Assembly: GCF_000499845.2 (NCBI RefSeq)
Contig: NC_023756.2
Coordinates: forward strand, 41,851,393 to 41,915,392
DNA length: 64,000 nt
Reading direction: 5' to 3'
Source of the DNA: Phaseolus vulgaris
Lineage: Eukaryota; Streptophyta; Magnoliopsida; Fabales; Fabaceae
The position numbers were made by a program, and so were the translations under genes. How positions within the stretch are numbered: the first letter of the stretch is position 1; each line of letters starts with the position of its first letter. Below, one piece after another: positions 48,401-60,678 of the stretch. A model generated the notes under the pieces. The model was not told the DNA's origin. It saw only the letters and a list, made by a program, of their open reading frames with translations, and did not search any database.

Positions 48401-48911
48401 TGGCAGGCTCTTAATTAAAACCTTGTTATTGAATACCAACGCGCATGTTTAAATAAAATGATTTGGCTATTTAAAAATGACAATTAAATCAGAAGCGTGC
48501 ATACAAAACATTGAACATCATTATGAACTCTATCTATATGTTTGGTCTAACTTCCATGGAAAAAGAGATCAATGACCTCGTGGTGTAGTGCATGACCTTC
48601 ATGAAATTGAATCGTCAACTGCACCAACAACAATGGAAGATAAAGAACAACTTAACAAGTACACTGCTGTATAAATCACTCAAGTTAATCGGTATATATG
48701 CAATAAGAATACACCCGAATAAATAATATATTAAATTTTCCCAAGATATTAGCAATTTTCAGGTTCAGGGAAAGTATATCTTGCAAACCTGCAACTGGTT
48801 AAATGAGTGTAACCATATTGCTGTTATTTGAATATTCAGAAAATGAAACAAACAAAAAATCTTGTGTGAAGAACACAAAATATTTTACACTAGAATGTTG
48901 TGTAACTTCTG
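45441..48911. other. Intergenic region 3' of the bHLH gene, no gene found
   Basis: About 3.5 kb with less repetitive, near average AT content compared with the rest. No protein-coding segment or RNA gene was recognised. An inverted repeat lies at 47118-47223. The 46000-46300 and 47080-47240 parts are less AT-rich and look like unique sequence, so unannotated non-coding transcripts are possible. Confidence 0.45.
47118..47223. other. Unassigned inverted repeat
   Basis: ttggttcc...cactgtctct on the left and agagacagtgagggaccaa on the right form complementary arms, with about 9 extra bases in the left arm and a loop of roughly 55 bases. It matches no small-RNA precursor I recognise. Confidence 0.4.
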
Positions 48912-49700
48912 CTACTTACTTGAAGATGATAATGCCTCCATAAGCTTTATTTGCAGTTCAGAGTAATCAGTATCAATCATATTAGGATGATTGGGATTCT
49001 TCAGATCAGTTTATACAAAACGAATAATGATTATCAGTTTCAAAACTATTACCATAATGCTCAATGACAAATAAATTGACATGGTACCTCTGATTGTATG
49101 GTGTGTATGAATCTACCATCTCTTCTGATGGAAGTAGTGCTAACCACGCTAAGTCCTTCTTTATGTAGAATGTCCAATAATCTTGACATGGGAAACACAC
49201 TTCTCCTGAAGCTATAACTGCACATAATCTCAAGGCCTCCAGGGAAAGGATGAACAAAAACCAAAGGTGGAAGATGATGAGTAGTACAAGAGCTTTCATT
49301 CTCAGGACCAGTGCTGCTGAAATTAGACACCTTCAATAAGGCATCCCTCTTTGCTTGCAATTGCTTTACCTTATCTTGAAGGTGGTTGATATAATTCATA
49401 GCCTCATGCACATGATCTGAGGCTGAACGCTTTCCCTAATGATGGTCATCAAGAATATGGAATAAAAGCACCCCTAATGACTAGTGTGTTTCAAATTTCA
49501 ATTACTCTTAAATTACAACTAGAAAGAAGATAAAATTAAAGAAATAAACAGTTCAAAAGACAAGTTGTTTGTGCGTAGAAGGTGCTTACCTTAATATATT
49601 CTAAAGGCAGAAGCGATCTAAGGTTGGTGCAGAGTTTTCCCATCTCTTGCCTTCTTTGTCTTTCAGTTTCCTTATGCATCCACTTCTTGTTTTCATCCAT
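48912..49700 (-). CDS. bHLH transcription factor, bHLH36/118/126-like
   Basis: Three exons on the minus strand: 49590-49700, 49088-49435 and 48912-48998, 546 coding bases, 181 aa. All introns start GT and end AG. The bHLH domain occupies about residues 7-60. Its basic region HKETERQRRQEM carries H9, E13 and R17, the residues that contact E-box/G-box DNA. Helix 1 is LCTNLRSLLPLEYIK and helix 2 is SASDHVHEAMNYINHLQDKVKQL. The C-terminal half has an ACT-like segment (GLEIMCSYSF, LSVVSTTSIRRDGRFIHTIQSE). The short length and the KGKRSASDHV loop match the Arabidopsis bHLH36/118/120/125/126 group, nuclear dimeric regulators of poorly known targets. The intron after exon 1 splits the domain at the loop. 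The start at 49700 is the only ATG upstream of the basic region that fits. Exon 3 (29 codons with stop) is the least certain part. Confidence 0.87.
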
Positions 49701-51234
49701 TGCAAGCTTATAAAATCTTCTATCTCACCAACAACACAGTGCTAGCTACACCTTCTTCTTGTCCTTTCTCATTTGACGTGTATCAATGCATCAGAGGACC
49801 ACACAAGATCTGATGATCTTAACACACAGTTAAGCAAGGTGGATAGAAAATTGAAACTGAAAAGACCAAACTATTCATGACTGGGAGTGGAGAGGATTCA
49901 TCATTGTGTATGCTATCTTTTTGGGGTTGGCGAAGATACCAAAACAAGAAAATCAAGTGTAGTTGATTGTTAGGGTTTGAAACCACTTTCCATTCTCCTT
50001 ATACGCTAGGATTCTGAAATCCTTCCCTCATAAGATTAGAATCCATCTCATCTGCCATATCTGTACTCATATTTATATTTTCTTTTTCTTTGGTGGGGCA
50101 CAGTGTTTCCTCTCTTTTTGAATGTGAATAATCATCGACTCTATATTATTTACTTCCATTATATAAGATTTAAGGTATGATTGTTTGGTAGTAACTTAAA
50201 CTTTACCTTCAAATTGAAAAGGGACAGAATTTTTTTTGTCAAAAAAAGTAGTTGAAACTGATACTAATTTTAAATCAAATTTCATACTCAATTTTAATAT
50301 TTTTCGTGAAGAATATTGTTTTTAATGAGTTTTAAATGAATTTTTATTTATATTAATATATAAATTTTAACTTTTCCTTTTTTTTCAATATAATTATTCT
50401 GCTCCTGATTAACTGAAGTAACCAAGGCTCTTTGATGTTACACAACAGACAATGACGTGGTAGGTTTCATTTGAAGGTAATGCTTAAATCCTTTATTTAG
50501 ACATCTATCTGAATATATAACATTTTATCGAATTTTTTTCCCTTTCACATTATATTATTTATCGTATAATTGACTACTCATTAATATTTCAGTTAAACGG
50601 TCAACTTATTGCTTAGAGAATATATTCTTACAAAAAAGTTTTTGTGATTCCAAATAATCTAGATAATTCTCATCCACATATCTCTCTTACTATTCAGACC
50701 CTTAAAATAGAATTGGATGAAGTGTTGTACATTACTGATATTGATCTAATTGTTGCATATATTCTATACTCCCCTTACAATCTTACATGTAAAAACAAAA
50801 ACAAGTGATTAACACTCTCATCATCGTCTAGCTCGGACATTAAACATAACTTGTTTTTTATCAAAATTCCTGTACAAGTGACTTATCTTTTGTGATGACT
50901 AACAATTCTATTACTAAAGACATGTATATGTTTATAGATTAAGACTTCTATCACACTATAAAATGTTTAAATTACACCAATATATTGCATTTTATAAATA
51001 TTAAAACTAACTCAAGTTATAAACATTAATTTTTTTATTAAATATATTATTTTTAAATCCACCTACCTTTCAAGTTTGGTATTTTTTTTTAAAACTTACT
51101 TAACCTACTTGAAAAAAAAAAGATTGTACGTGAAATTTTATAAGCTAGGATAATTGACACATTGAGACTTTTGTATATAGAAAAAGATAAAAAAAGGCTA
51201 TATATATAATATTTATTAATGACATAATGAAACT
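49701..51234. other. Upstream region of the bHLH gene
   Basis: Probably holds the bHLH promoter and leader (about 49701-50100, less AT-rich). Beyond 50150 the sequence is AT-rich spacer without recognisable genes or repeats. I could not place a TATA box with confidence. Confidence 0.4.
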
Positions 51235-51352
51235 ATTCTAGCTTCTTTTTTTTTATCAACAAGAAACAACTAAATTAAAACGATCCACTTAAGGGGTGGT
51301 CCAACCCTTATACAGAATAAAAATGAACAAAAGTACATCTCCATCTACACAC

Positions 51353-53385
51353 CTACATCATAACGAATCTCCTACTGCCTTCCCCTACATTATCAGCAAA
51401 AGTAAGAACATTAAATCGAATACATACATACCAAGGAGAGAACGAAAAATTCAGTGCTGATATCTTTGAAACAATCCAGGACCAAACCTTAAGCTGTGCT
51501 AGGGAAAAAACATCAGAATGATCAACCATACCACCCTTAAATAAACAATTATTCCTGTGTCTCCAAATTTCACTAACCAATGTTATCCAAACATTACCCA
51601 TAATAAGATTAACTGAAGTAGATGCATCTAAGATTTTGAAATGTTCAAAATGTGACCCGGGGATGTTATGATCAACCGAACTCAGTCCTAACCAATCATA
51701 ACAAAGATTCCAAATCTGCCAAGCAACTCGACATCCAAAGAATAAATGATTTGTTGACTCTTCTAACTTCCTGCAAAAGCAACAAAGATTGCTTTCGATC
51801 CCTATCCCTCGTCTCTCCAGATTTACCTTGGATGCAACCTTGTTTTCAATCACCCTCCAGGTTGTAACATGGGCTGAAGGAAGTGCCTTAATCCTCCAGA
51901 AAAAATTGTACAGTCTCGAAACTTCCTCTCCTCCGTCTCTCCTTAAAGACCTATAAGCTAACTTGACTGAAAACATTGCTGACTCACTATCCTTCCAAAC
52001 CCAATTGTCCTCTAACTCCACCTCAAGCTTCTTGTTAGAAATTATCTCAAGAAGCTGGCTTACTTGATTCTCCTCCCAAGCAAAAAAAACCCTTCTCCAC
52101 CTTAAGTTCCACTCCCAGACCCCGTTAACCCATGATAGAGATCAAATAAGAGAGGATTTTACTAATGGAGGAAGAGGTCATTCACCCAAACATTTGAAGT
52201 TCTTCCTTCTAGTCTTCTAAAAAAAGAATTAAAATAAAGAGAGGACCAAGCCTAAAGCCAAAAGAAGACTACAAGCTTTCAAGAATGGACTTCAATTAAT
52301 ATCTCTTTTTATAGTTTCTTTTGTATAAATTTGTAAATAATATAGAATAGTATTTAGGTAGGTGCTAAGAGGGAAACCTAAAGATACCTCTTGTGTAAAG
52401 CATCTTTAGATATTAGCTTTAGAAAAATCTAGAAAGGTATCCCTTCCTTCTCCACTTTAGGCGGTAGAAGTGGAAGAGTTGCAAGGTAACCTTGGTTAGC
52501 TTCCTTTGTAAGCTTCTTGTACACTCATGACCGGTCCTGGTCCTATAAAAGGAGGGCTTGAGTCTTTCTAATACAGATTTGATATTTTGAGTAAAGAAAT
52601 TCTCCCAAATTGGTGAATGATTGAGAGACTTGTGTCTTCTCCTCTTCTAGTCTCATTTTGAGTGCATCTTGGAACCTCAAGTGGCGGCATCTACACTCAT
52701 CTTGGAGCCTTACATCCTTCAAGTGGCGTGTTCATCTCCAAGAACTCCAACCACATAAGTTCCCTATTTCATTTCATCTTCTTCATCCATTTTTTCTTCA
52801 TTCCAAATTACCCATTTTTGTTCTACTTGTTTGTTTTCACTTTCAATCGGTGCAATCTCTTCCTTATGATGTCCTCTTTCATTTGCTGCACTTATATTCA
52901 ATTTTAATCGGTGCAAATTGGTTGTTCTTGCTATTTTTGTCACGTCCTCCATGGGTATAATTTCTATATGTTGTGTTCTTGAGTTTCTATCCATGGGTTT
53001 GTTGTTCAAAATGGGTTTCTATGTGAGTTTGGTTTGGTTACTTGTGTTTTGGTGAGTTCTTGAATGTTAAGAACATTGATCCAATTCTTAAAAAGTGTCT
53101 AATCATATTCCAACTCTTGTTGAATCCATAACATGTTCATATCATATCTCCATCATGTTATTGGAATCATATCAACCCAACTTCCACAATCACATAGACT
53201 TGCCTCCTTAAGAAAAGACAAAGAATATAATCTCATAAATTTATTTTTCAAAACTACAGAGGCTACCCAATTGTTTGACCAAAATATAATATCCCTCCCA
53301 TTTCCAACCTCCCAATTAAAACAATCTTCAAACTTTCCTCCCCACTCCTATGAATTCCATACCTTCCTCAGATCTCTCCACCACA
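51353..53385 (-). pseudogene. LINE ORF2 C-terminal remnant
   Basis: From 53385 downward the protein reads WWRDLRKVW, VGNGRDIIFW and LYSLSFLKEASL. After the solo LTR it resumes with NGVWEWNLRWRRVFFAWEE and then runs open for 222 codons. That part holds the zinc-binding-like CCFCRKLEESTNHLFFGC and SEIWRHRNNCLFKG. These are hallmarks of the C-terminal zf-RVT region of plant L1 reverse transcriptases. One stop lies near 53340 and the catalytic domains are missing. Confidence 0.87.
52133..53174 (+). mobile_element. Solo LTR inserted in the LINE
   Basis: 1042 bp, starts TGATAGAGATC and ends TCATATCA, flanked by a perfect 5-bp duplication accca (52128-52132 and 53175-53179). A promoter-like TATA (cctataaaagg, near 52543) is followed by a C/T-rich leader-like region (52570-52830) with repeated cttggaacctcaagtggcg / cttggagccttacatccttc. 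No coding region remains; the superfamily is not assigned. The strand is given by the TATA orientation. Confidence 0.88.
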
Positions 53386-53395
53386 ATTCTAGCTT

Positions 53396-54748
53396 TTCTA
53401 AGTCTTTCCATCACTTTAAAAGGAATTTTTTTCGGTGAATGAGAATGTCTTTGAGAGAAAAAGAGCAATTTTATTAGGAGCATCTATCCATATTTCTTTA
53501 TTTTATAGTTAGAAAGGTTGTGTAGTTTAGTAGTCGAGATCAACCATCCTAGAGATATTAAGGGTAAGTCTAAACCTTGATTAATACAATTATGTGTTAT
53601 ACGAACAACAAACTAATGGTAAGAGTGATCATAATATTTATGTTAGTCCAGGTCTAGAGGTCCCAAGGCCAAATATGACCCTATAAATAGGTTAATTCAT
53701 AACTAGATAAGGTATGTATTTATGATAACATGTATTGTCTCTGATTGCCAAGTGCTAAGTTAAGCATTGGAAAACATTTTGAAGGTAGATCTTCATACCA
53801 AAACTAAGAGTCAAACACTAGACTGAAGATAGATTTCAGGTCATTGATAGAAGAGGTTTTTGTAAAGGAGATCATGAGCCCTCTAATAACAGGTTAAAAT
53901 TGGTAGAGTTGGTAAAAAGGGTATTTGTTGAGCAAGAGGAATTTAGAAATGACTCAACTCATTTTTCATAATGAATCTTTTTTTAGAAGCAAATGAGGAG
54001 AAAGATTATTATTAAATGTATCTTGAGGATGGCTCTTTTATAGATTAATAATTAATTTTAGCAAAACTAAGATTACGGGAAAAATGTAAATTTGACCTAG
54101 TTGGTGGAAGTAGTTGAATGACTTAATTGTATTGTGGAAGCAATACCATTCAAGTATATGTCTAGGAATGCTGATGAGTGCACATGCAAAATGTATATCA
54201 TCATGGAGACCAAATGATGGAAACTTTAATCTAGATTGAATTTGTAAGACAATACACATCATTTGGTGGAAGAATAGATTCTATCATAGCATTGCTTTGC
54301 CATCAGTATACAAAGCTCCAAAACAGATTTTGGCGTTAATTCTAGAAATGAGGTGGGTGTTTTTTGAGGTATAGAAAAGTTAGAAGACAGGGAAGGTATC
54401 ATGGGTTAGACAGTTTGATGTGTAAAGTAGATTCTAAATTATATCGAGCTTTTAATTTATGATATTATTTTTAATTTTTTTTAGACAACAACTTCTAAAA
54501 TTGTATAAATTTTACTTGATTCTCCTTGAGCTAATTTTTAATAAGTTCACCGAGAATTACTTGTATTTCTCTTCGATTTAAATTTTATTATATTATGGCA
54601 TATCTTATAATATATCTTGATTTTTATTATATTTTTAAATTCGTGTTACTATTTAAGGCTTCTCAATATTTTTTTTTATACAATTTAACATATACAAATT
54701 AACAACCTTCAAGTTAATTTCTTTCACCATAATAAATGTTTTTAAGTT
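53396..54748. other. Spacer, possible old LTR sequence
   Basis: No gene was recognised. A promoter-like ccctataaatagg near 53679 within moderately complex sequence (53500-53900) hints at an old LTR, but no ends, duplications or coding parts were found. Confidence 0.35.
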
Positions 54749-54835
54749 TTTTTTATTAGCAATAAAAAATAATATAAGTGGGAGTATTAGGGATATTTCA
54801 ACTCATGTAAAAAAACCCGACTGGGTATAAGGGTG
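54749..54835 (-). mobile_element. LINE 3' tail fragment
   Basis: A T-run, then attagcaataaaaaataat and a diverged gggatatttcaactcatgt block, resembles the LINE tails at 35770 and 21617. Confidence 0.5.
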
Positions 54836-54874
54836 TCAAAAAAACATAAACTTGGACATATGCATTTTCTTATT

Positions 54875-56864
54875 TGTAATTTAAGGTGACATGGATCATA
54901 TTTCTAAACAAAATGATAAAAATAGAGACTGTATTCCTATTCTTGATTATTATTTTTGTAAGGATCTAGAAAATAACCTTAGAGTAGAAGTGGTATATTT
55001 TAAATGATACCTGAATATTTTATTATTAAAATGAAAATGACATATAAATAGAAAATTCAGTTATTCAGGTTTCATTTTCAAATAACTACCATCTCTCTAA
55101 AAGTTTCCCTTTTCCTTTCTCTCTCTTCTCTTCTCTCTAAGATTTTGATCTCCTCGTTCATCTGTTTGACGATCAGAGTACGCCATTAGACTCCTGGAAA
55201 TGAACTCTACAAGATTGCCCGATCAGACTACAAGATTGCCCGATCAAAATCTCTGATAGATTCCTTTCCTCTCCTTCTCTATATGATTCTGACATCCTTA
55301 GTTATCAGTTTGACGATTAGAGTCTGCCATTGGACTCCTGGAAATGAACTCTACAAGATTGCCCGATCAAAATCCTAAACAGAGTAAGTTCATTTTTGGC
55401 CCTTTTCTTTGAGTCAAATTTTGAACTTGATAGGGTTGTCTCTACATGAGTTTTACATGTGAAACTTTTAGCTTTAGGGTTAATTTCTGTTAACTCAAGG
55501 TCCTAGTTATATACTTAGATTTTGATTAGGACTTTATGGTGCAGTTTAATTATGCGTAGATTTGGAGCTCTTAGTGAGGATCAACTAAAGTTCAGGTAAG
55601 GGAAGCTAGTCTTATTATTTTCAATAAAACCCTAGGATAGAAGATTTTGGATGTGGAGGTGACGTGGTCACCAATTCCAATTGTTTTTGCTTGCAAGATT
55701 GTCTCTTCTGAAGAGTAAAGTAATATATTGACTAGAATGATTGATTTTGAATCTTTTATATTGATTTTAAGGTGACTAATTTGTTGAAAGTGTTTGTGAT
55801 TGAGAATTAAAAGTGTTTGAACGATAATATAAATGAGTTGAACTATTCTTTTTTAATATTTTGTTGAATTACTTAAGTGAGATGTTTGATGAGAAGTGGT
55901 TGTGTGATTTCAGATGATGATTGATTTAAAGAGCATATATTTGGAATTAATTATGGGTTTAAGTAAAGTTTGACATATATTTGGATTGTTTAGAAAGTTT
56001 AAATATGAAGTGATTGATTGGTGCATTGATATGTTAAATGATGTATGTAATGAGGTTAAAGTGTGATCAAGACGTAGTATTTTCAGGAAAGGAAATACCA
56101 TGTTGAGATTGTTATTAGGGTGTATTGATTTGTGAGTGTCCTGTGAATGAGACGATCCTGACTCTACTGGTATAATGGAATCACATAGATGAAGTTATTC
56201 AGTTGGTGAGAGTCGAAGGAGGTCCATTTGGCTGAGTCTGAGGTTTGAAAGAACTTATCAGAGCATATCAAATGGATTTGCCCTATCATATGAAGATGAT
56301 GAGATATTGAGATAATTATGTGCATGGTTGTGTGGGTTTCACAGCAGTAGTGTGACAGGTGCAGGTCTCTGGATGCTAATTTCAATACACGAGTTTTCCG
56401 GAAGTAAAGTCAAGTGTCTATGTGTTGTGAGTCAGTAAAAGTCTGACATATGAAAGATGAATTTTATGAATGTAATAGACACTTGATGGTTTGAGAAATC
56501 ATATGAGAATTGATGAATTATGCTTATTAATTTGAAATTTAAATTATATCAAAACTTTTTATATAGATAGCTTACCCTATTATTTGTTTGTGTTTGTTTC
56601 TTTATCTGTGATGATCGTGTTTTACACGGGAGCAGATGAGATTGCAGGTAATAGAGCTCCTTAGTGAGCAGCTGGAGAATGAGATAGTTTTATTTGAATG
56701 CTTTGTTTTGTTGTTAAAACTTTTGATGTATATATTAAATCCCTTTGAAGAGGGATATTTCTTTTGAGATACACATATAAGAAAGTAGTATATGTTATTT
56801 GTAATTAGATATTGCTTGTTTTACTTTTATTTCATTATATATGGGTAAAATTAAGGATGTTACA
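54875..56864 (+). repeat. 5' LTR of the gypsy element
   Basis: About 1990 bp. It contains an imperfect internal duplication (gtttgacgat.agagt.cgccatt.gactcctgg and ctacaagattgcccgatca) covering 55165-55275 and 55307-55371. The 3' portion (56040-56864) matches the shortened LTR at 60679-61147. Confidence 0.8.
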
Positions 56865-56867
56865 TTA

Positions 56868-56879
56868 TGGTTTCGAACC
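56868..56879 (+). other. Primer binding site of the gypsy element, mutated
   Basis: tggtttcgaacc, three bases after the LTR, resembles the tRNA-Met-type TGGTATCAGAGC with several changes, including loss of the core. Confidence 0.6.
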
Positions 56880-57000
56880 TTAGGAGACCTAAGGGTTATA
56901 GGATTTTTTATGTGTGCTTTAGTTGGTTTGTGAGTAAAACTACATAGTTATGATTTTTTTTTTTAGATTTATCCTAAATCTTTCTTTTCTGTTGTATAAC

Positions 57001-60000
57001 ATGGCTCCTAGACCTCCTACCCCTCCCCAACCTTCTTCTGAGGTGAACCAGATTGTCAAGGCTATTGAGATGATGGCAAATGCTATCCAACAACAAAATA
57101 TGGCAATGGCTCAGAATCACCAGGCAGCAATGCATCATTGGGAGACTGCTAGATCTGCTGCAATAGCTTCCCATGTCAGTCAGTCTCAGGAGCAGATGGG
57201 ACTGACAGAATTCATGAGACACAACCCACCTAAGTTCACTGGGAATGCCACTTCTGACCAAGCAAACCAATGGATAAGAGAGTTAGAGAAGACCTTTAGG
57301 GCAACCTTCTGCCCTGAGGATAAGAAATTGATATTTGCTACATATTTATTGTCTGGAGAAGCAGAGTTCTGGTGGATGGGAGCTCAACAGATGATGGAAG
57401 CCAGAGCTGAAGTATTAGACTGGGAGAGTTTCAGAGTGAAGTTTTTAGAGAAATATTTTCCAGATAGTGCAAGGTTTGCAAAGGAAGCTAAATTCCTCAG
57501 GTTGGAACAGGGAAAGATGTCAATGAATGCATATGCTGCTAGGTTTGAGTACCTAGCCAGATTCTACACCTAGACTACCTCTGAGGCTTGGAGGTGTAGG
57601 AAGTTTGAAGAAGGTTTAAAACATGGGCTGAAAAAGACTATAGCTCCTATGTGGATTAGAGAGTTTCCTGCCTTGGTGGAGAAGGCGAAGATGGTGGAGA
57701 CCCTAGAAAATGGTGATTCTAGGGTGATCAGATCACACCAAGGAGGGTCTTCTAGTGGGAAGGCCAAGGTGCAGCATCAACAACATAAGCCTTATGCTAG
57801 ACCTCCACAACATAGGACAGGAACATCTCTACCACAGTTTCAGCAACAACCATGGAGACCCACATGTTATCACTGTGTTGGACCCCATTTGAAGAAAGAT
57901 TGTCCTCAACTTTCATCGGAGAAAAAATGTTATACTTGTCAGAAAGAAGGACATCTATCAAAAGATTGCCCTAATAGGAGGAGGATAATTCCTAGAGGTA
58001 ACTTGCAGTCAGGAAGAGGAGGGGGTGGTAGAACCCAAGCAACTGAAAGGGGAACCCAAGCAACTGAAAGGGTGTTTGCTATGTCAGGAGCTGAAGCATC
58101 TCAGTCAGGTAACTTGGTACAAGGTGTATGTTATATAGCTGGTAGATATGTGAAAGTTTTATTTGATTCTGGAGCGACACACTCTTTTGTATCGAGTTTA
58201 TGTGTAGCGGAGTTGGGTCTTCTAGTAAAGGAGTTGTCGTTTGAATTGTTGGTCTCTACACCAACATCAGGAAAAGTTTTAACCTCTACAATTTGCTTTG
58301 AATGTCCAGTAATAGTACGAGGACGCAGGTTCAAAATAAATTTGATCTGTCTACCTCTTCAGGACCTGGATGTTATCCTAGGGATGGATTGGCTATATGC
58401 CAATCACATTCTCATAGATTGTGGTCAACAGAAAATAGTGTTTTCAGATTCCAAGAAGTCAGATGTGATATCTGCTCAGCATGTGTGGTCAGAATTGAAA
58501 GAAAGATCAAAGTGTTTTGTAATCTTAACTCAAATGGAAGATAAGAATGAAGAAGAAATGAGTAGTATACATGCGGTGAAGGATTTCATGGATGTATTTC
58601 CAGAAGAAATACTTGGATTACCTCCTAAGAGAGAAGTAGAATTCTCTATTGATTTGGTACCTGAAGCTGGACCAGTGTCAATGGCACCTTATAGAATGGC
58701 TCCAGCTGAGTTGATTGAACTAAAGAAGCAAGTTGAAGATTTGTTGGAGAAACAATTCATCAAACCAAGTGTATCTACATGGGGAGCTCCGGTGCTTCTA
58801 GTTAAAAAGAAAGATGGAGGGTCTCGTTTGTGTGTAGATTACAGGCAGTTGAATAAGTTGACCATCAAAAACAAGTATCCTCTGCCCAAAATTGATGATT
58901 TGATGGATCAGTTACATGGAGCCTTAGTGTTCTCAAAGATTGATCTGAGATCTGGATACCACCAAATTTTGGTAAAGGTTGAAGATGTTTAGAAGACAAC
59001 CTTTAGGTCTCGTTATGGACACTATGAGTATGTGGTGATGCCGTTTGGAGTAACAAATGCTCCAGCTCTGTTCATGGATTACATGAATAGAATTTTTCGT
59101 CCTTTCTTGGATAAGTTTGTTATAGTCTTTATAGACGACATACTTATTTATTCAAGGACTAAGGGAGAACATGAAGAGCATCTGAAGACAGTGTTGGAGA
59201 TTTTGAGGGAGAAGCAACTATATGCTAAATTCTCTAAGTGTGAGTTTTGGCTGAAGGAAGTCAACTTCTTAGGACATGTAATATCAACTCAGGGGATCTC
59301 AGTGGATCCAGCCAAAGTGGAGGCAGTGCTTCAATGGGAACGTCCAAAGACAGTGACTGAGATAAGGAGTTTTGTGGGTCTAGCTGGCTACTATCGGAGG
59401 TTCATTGAAGATTTTTCCAGGGTAGTAGCTCCTTGACTCAGTTAACCCACAAAGATCAACCTTTTGCTTGGACTGACAGATGTGAGCAGAGTTTCATAGA
59501 GCTGAGGAAAAGGTTAACTAGTGCTCCGGTGTTAGTGATTCCTGATACAGGAAAACCTTTTGAAGTTTACTGTTATGCTTCACATCAGGGTTTTGGTTGT
59601 GTATTGATGCAAGAGAAAAGATCAGTTGCATATGCTTCAAGGCAACTCAAAGTTCATGAGAGAAACTATCCAACTCATGACTTAGAGTTGGCAGCTGTGG
59701 TGTTTACTTTGAAGATTTGGAGGCATTATTTATATGGAGCTCAATTTCAGGTGTTCAGTGACCATAAAAGTTTGAAATACTTGCTTGATCAAAAAGAGTT
59801 GAATATGAGACAAAGAAGATGGATGGAGTTTTTGAAGGATTATGATTTCCAACTGATGTATCATCCAGGGAAGGCTAATGTAGTTGCAAATGCTTTGAGT
59901 AGAAAGTCAGTACAGGTGTCAACCATGATGATTGAAGAACAAAAGTTGATTGAGCAATTCAGAGATCTAAATTTAGGAGTGAAATTTCATGTTGATCATA

Positions 60001-60678
60001 TTAGTTGTAGTTAGTTAACTATAACTAATGATTTTCTTGGAATGATAAAGGAAAAGTAGTTAGAGGATCCTAGTCTGAAGCGTACTGTGGATTTACTAGG
60101 TACAAATCAGGCTAAAGACTTTGTGATGGGAGAAGATGAGATCTTAAGATTTAATGGCAGAATTTGCATACATGCAAATGAAGAACTGAAGAGAATGATC
60201 CTAGAAGAGGGTCACAAGAGTTATCTTAGTCTACATCCCGGTATGAATAAGATGTACCAAGATTTGAAGGAGTCCTTTTGGTGGTCAGGCATGAAGAAAG
60301 AAATAGCTCAATATGTTGCTACATGTTTGACATGTCAAAAGGCAAAGGTAGAACATCAGAGACCTGGTGGTTTGTTACAACAGTTAGATATTCCTGAGTG
60401 GAAATGGGATAGCATTGATATGGATTTCATTACTCATTTACCAAGATCAGTAAGGGGTCATGATGCAGTCTGGGTAATAGTTGATCGACTAACAAAGAGC
60501 GCTCATTTTCTTCCAGTTAATTTGAGAATATCTATGACTAAGTTGGCACAGTTGTACATCAAAGATATTGTAAGATTGCATGGGGTGCCTTCTAGTATTG
60601 TTTCGAATAGAGATCCCATGTTTACTTCACGGTTTTGGCAGAGTCTACAAGATTCTTTGGGAACTAGATTGAGAATGA
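57001..60678 (+). pseudogene. Gypsy gag-pol polyprotein, inactivated
   Basis: Gag starts MAPRPPTPP at 57001 and contains the retrotransposon gag core (FWWMGAQQMM, WESFRVKFLEKYFPDS) and two zinc knuckles ([27 protein letters not shown]). Protease has [12 protein letters not shown] (about 58160). RT covers about 58700-59400 with [20 protein letters not shown] and FIDDILIYS. RNase H follows, where CYASHQG replaces the usual CDAS, losing a catalytic Asp. Integrase has the HHCC finger (HPGMNKM...CLTCQKAK), DFITHLP and [11 protein letters not shown], then is cut off before the third catalytic residue. Stops occur at 57571 and 58990, a one-base deletion near 59431, and stops near 60012 and 60057. 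An 18-base duplication repeats GTQATER near 58040-58070. Confidence 0.92.

Larger units (their letters stand above)
51245..53385 (-). mobile_element. 5'-truncated L1-type LINE, split by a solo LTR
   Basis: The 3' tail (T-run at 51246-51254, ggggtggtccaaccctta) lies on the left; the ORF2 C-terminal region extends to 53385. A 10-bp direct repeat, attctagctt, flanks it (51235-51244 and 53386-53395), a plausible target duplication from target-primed insertion. A solo LTR (52133-53174) interrupts it. Without the LTR and one accca copy the LINE is about 1.1 kb. Confidence 0.85.

Noticed and set aside
53670..53720. ccctataaatagg as promoter of a host gene
   Set aside because: No coding sequence follows on either strand; it may be an old LTR promoter, so no gene was called.
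56874..56880. ttcgaacc as a tRNA T-loop
   Set aside because: It follows an LTR end and is the mutated primer binding site; no tRNA cloverleaf could be drawn around it.
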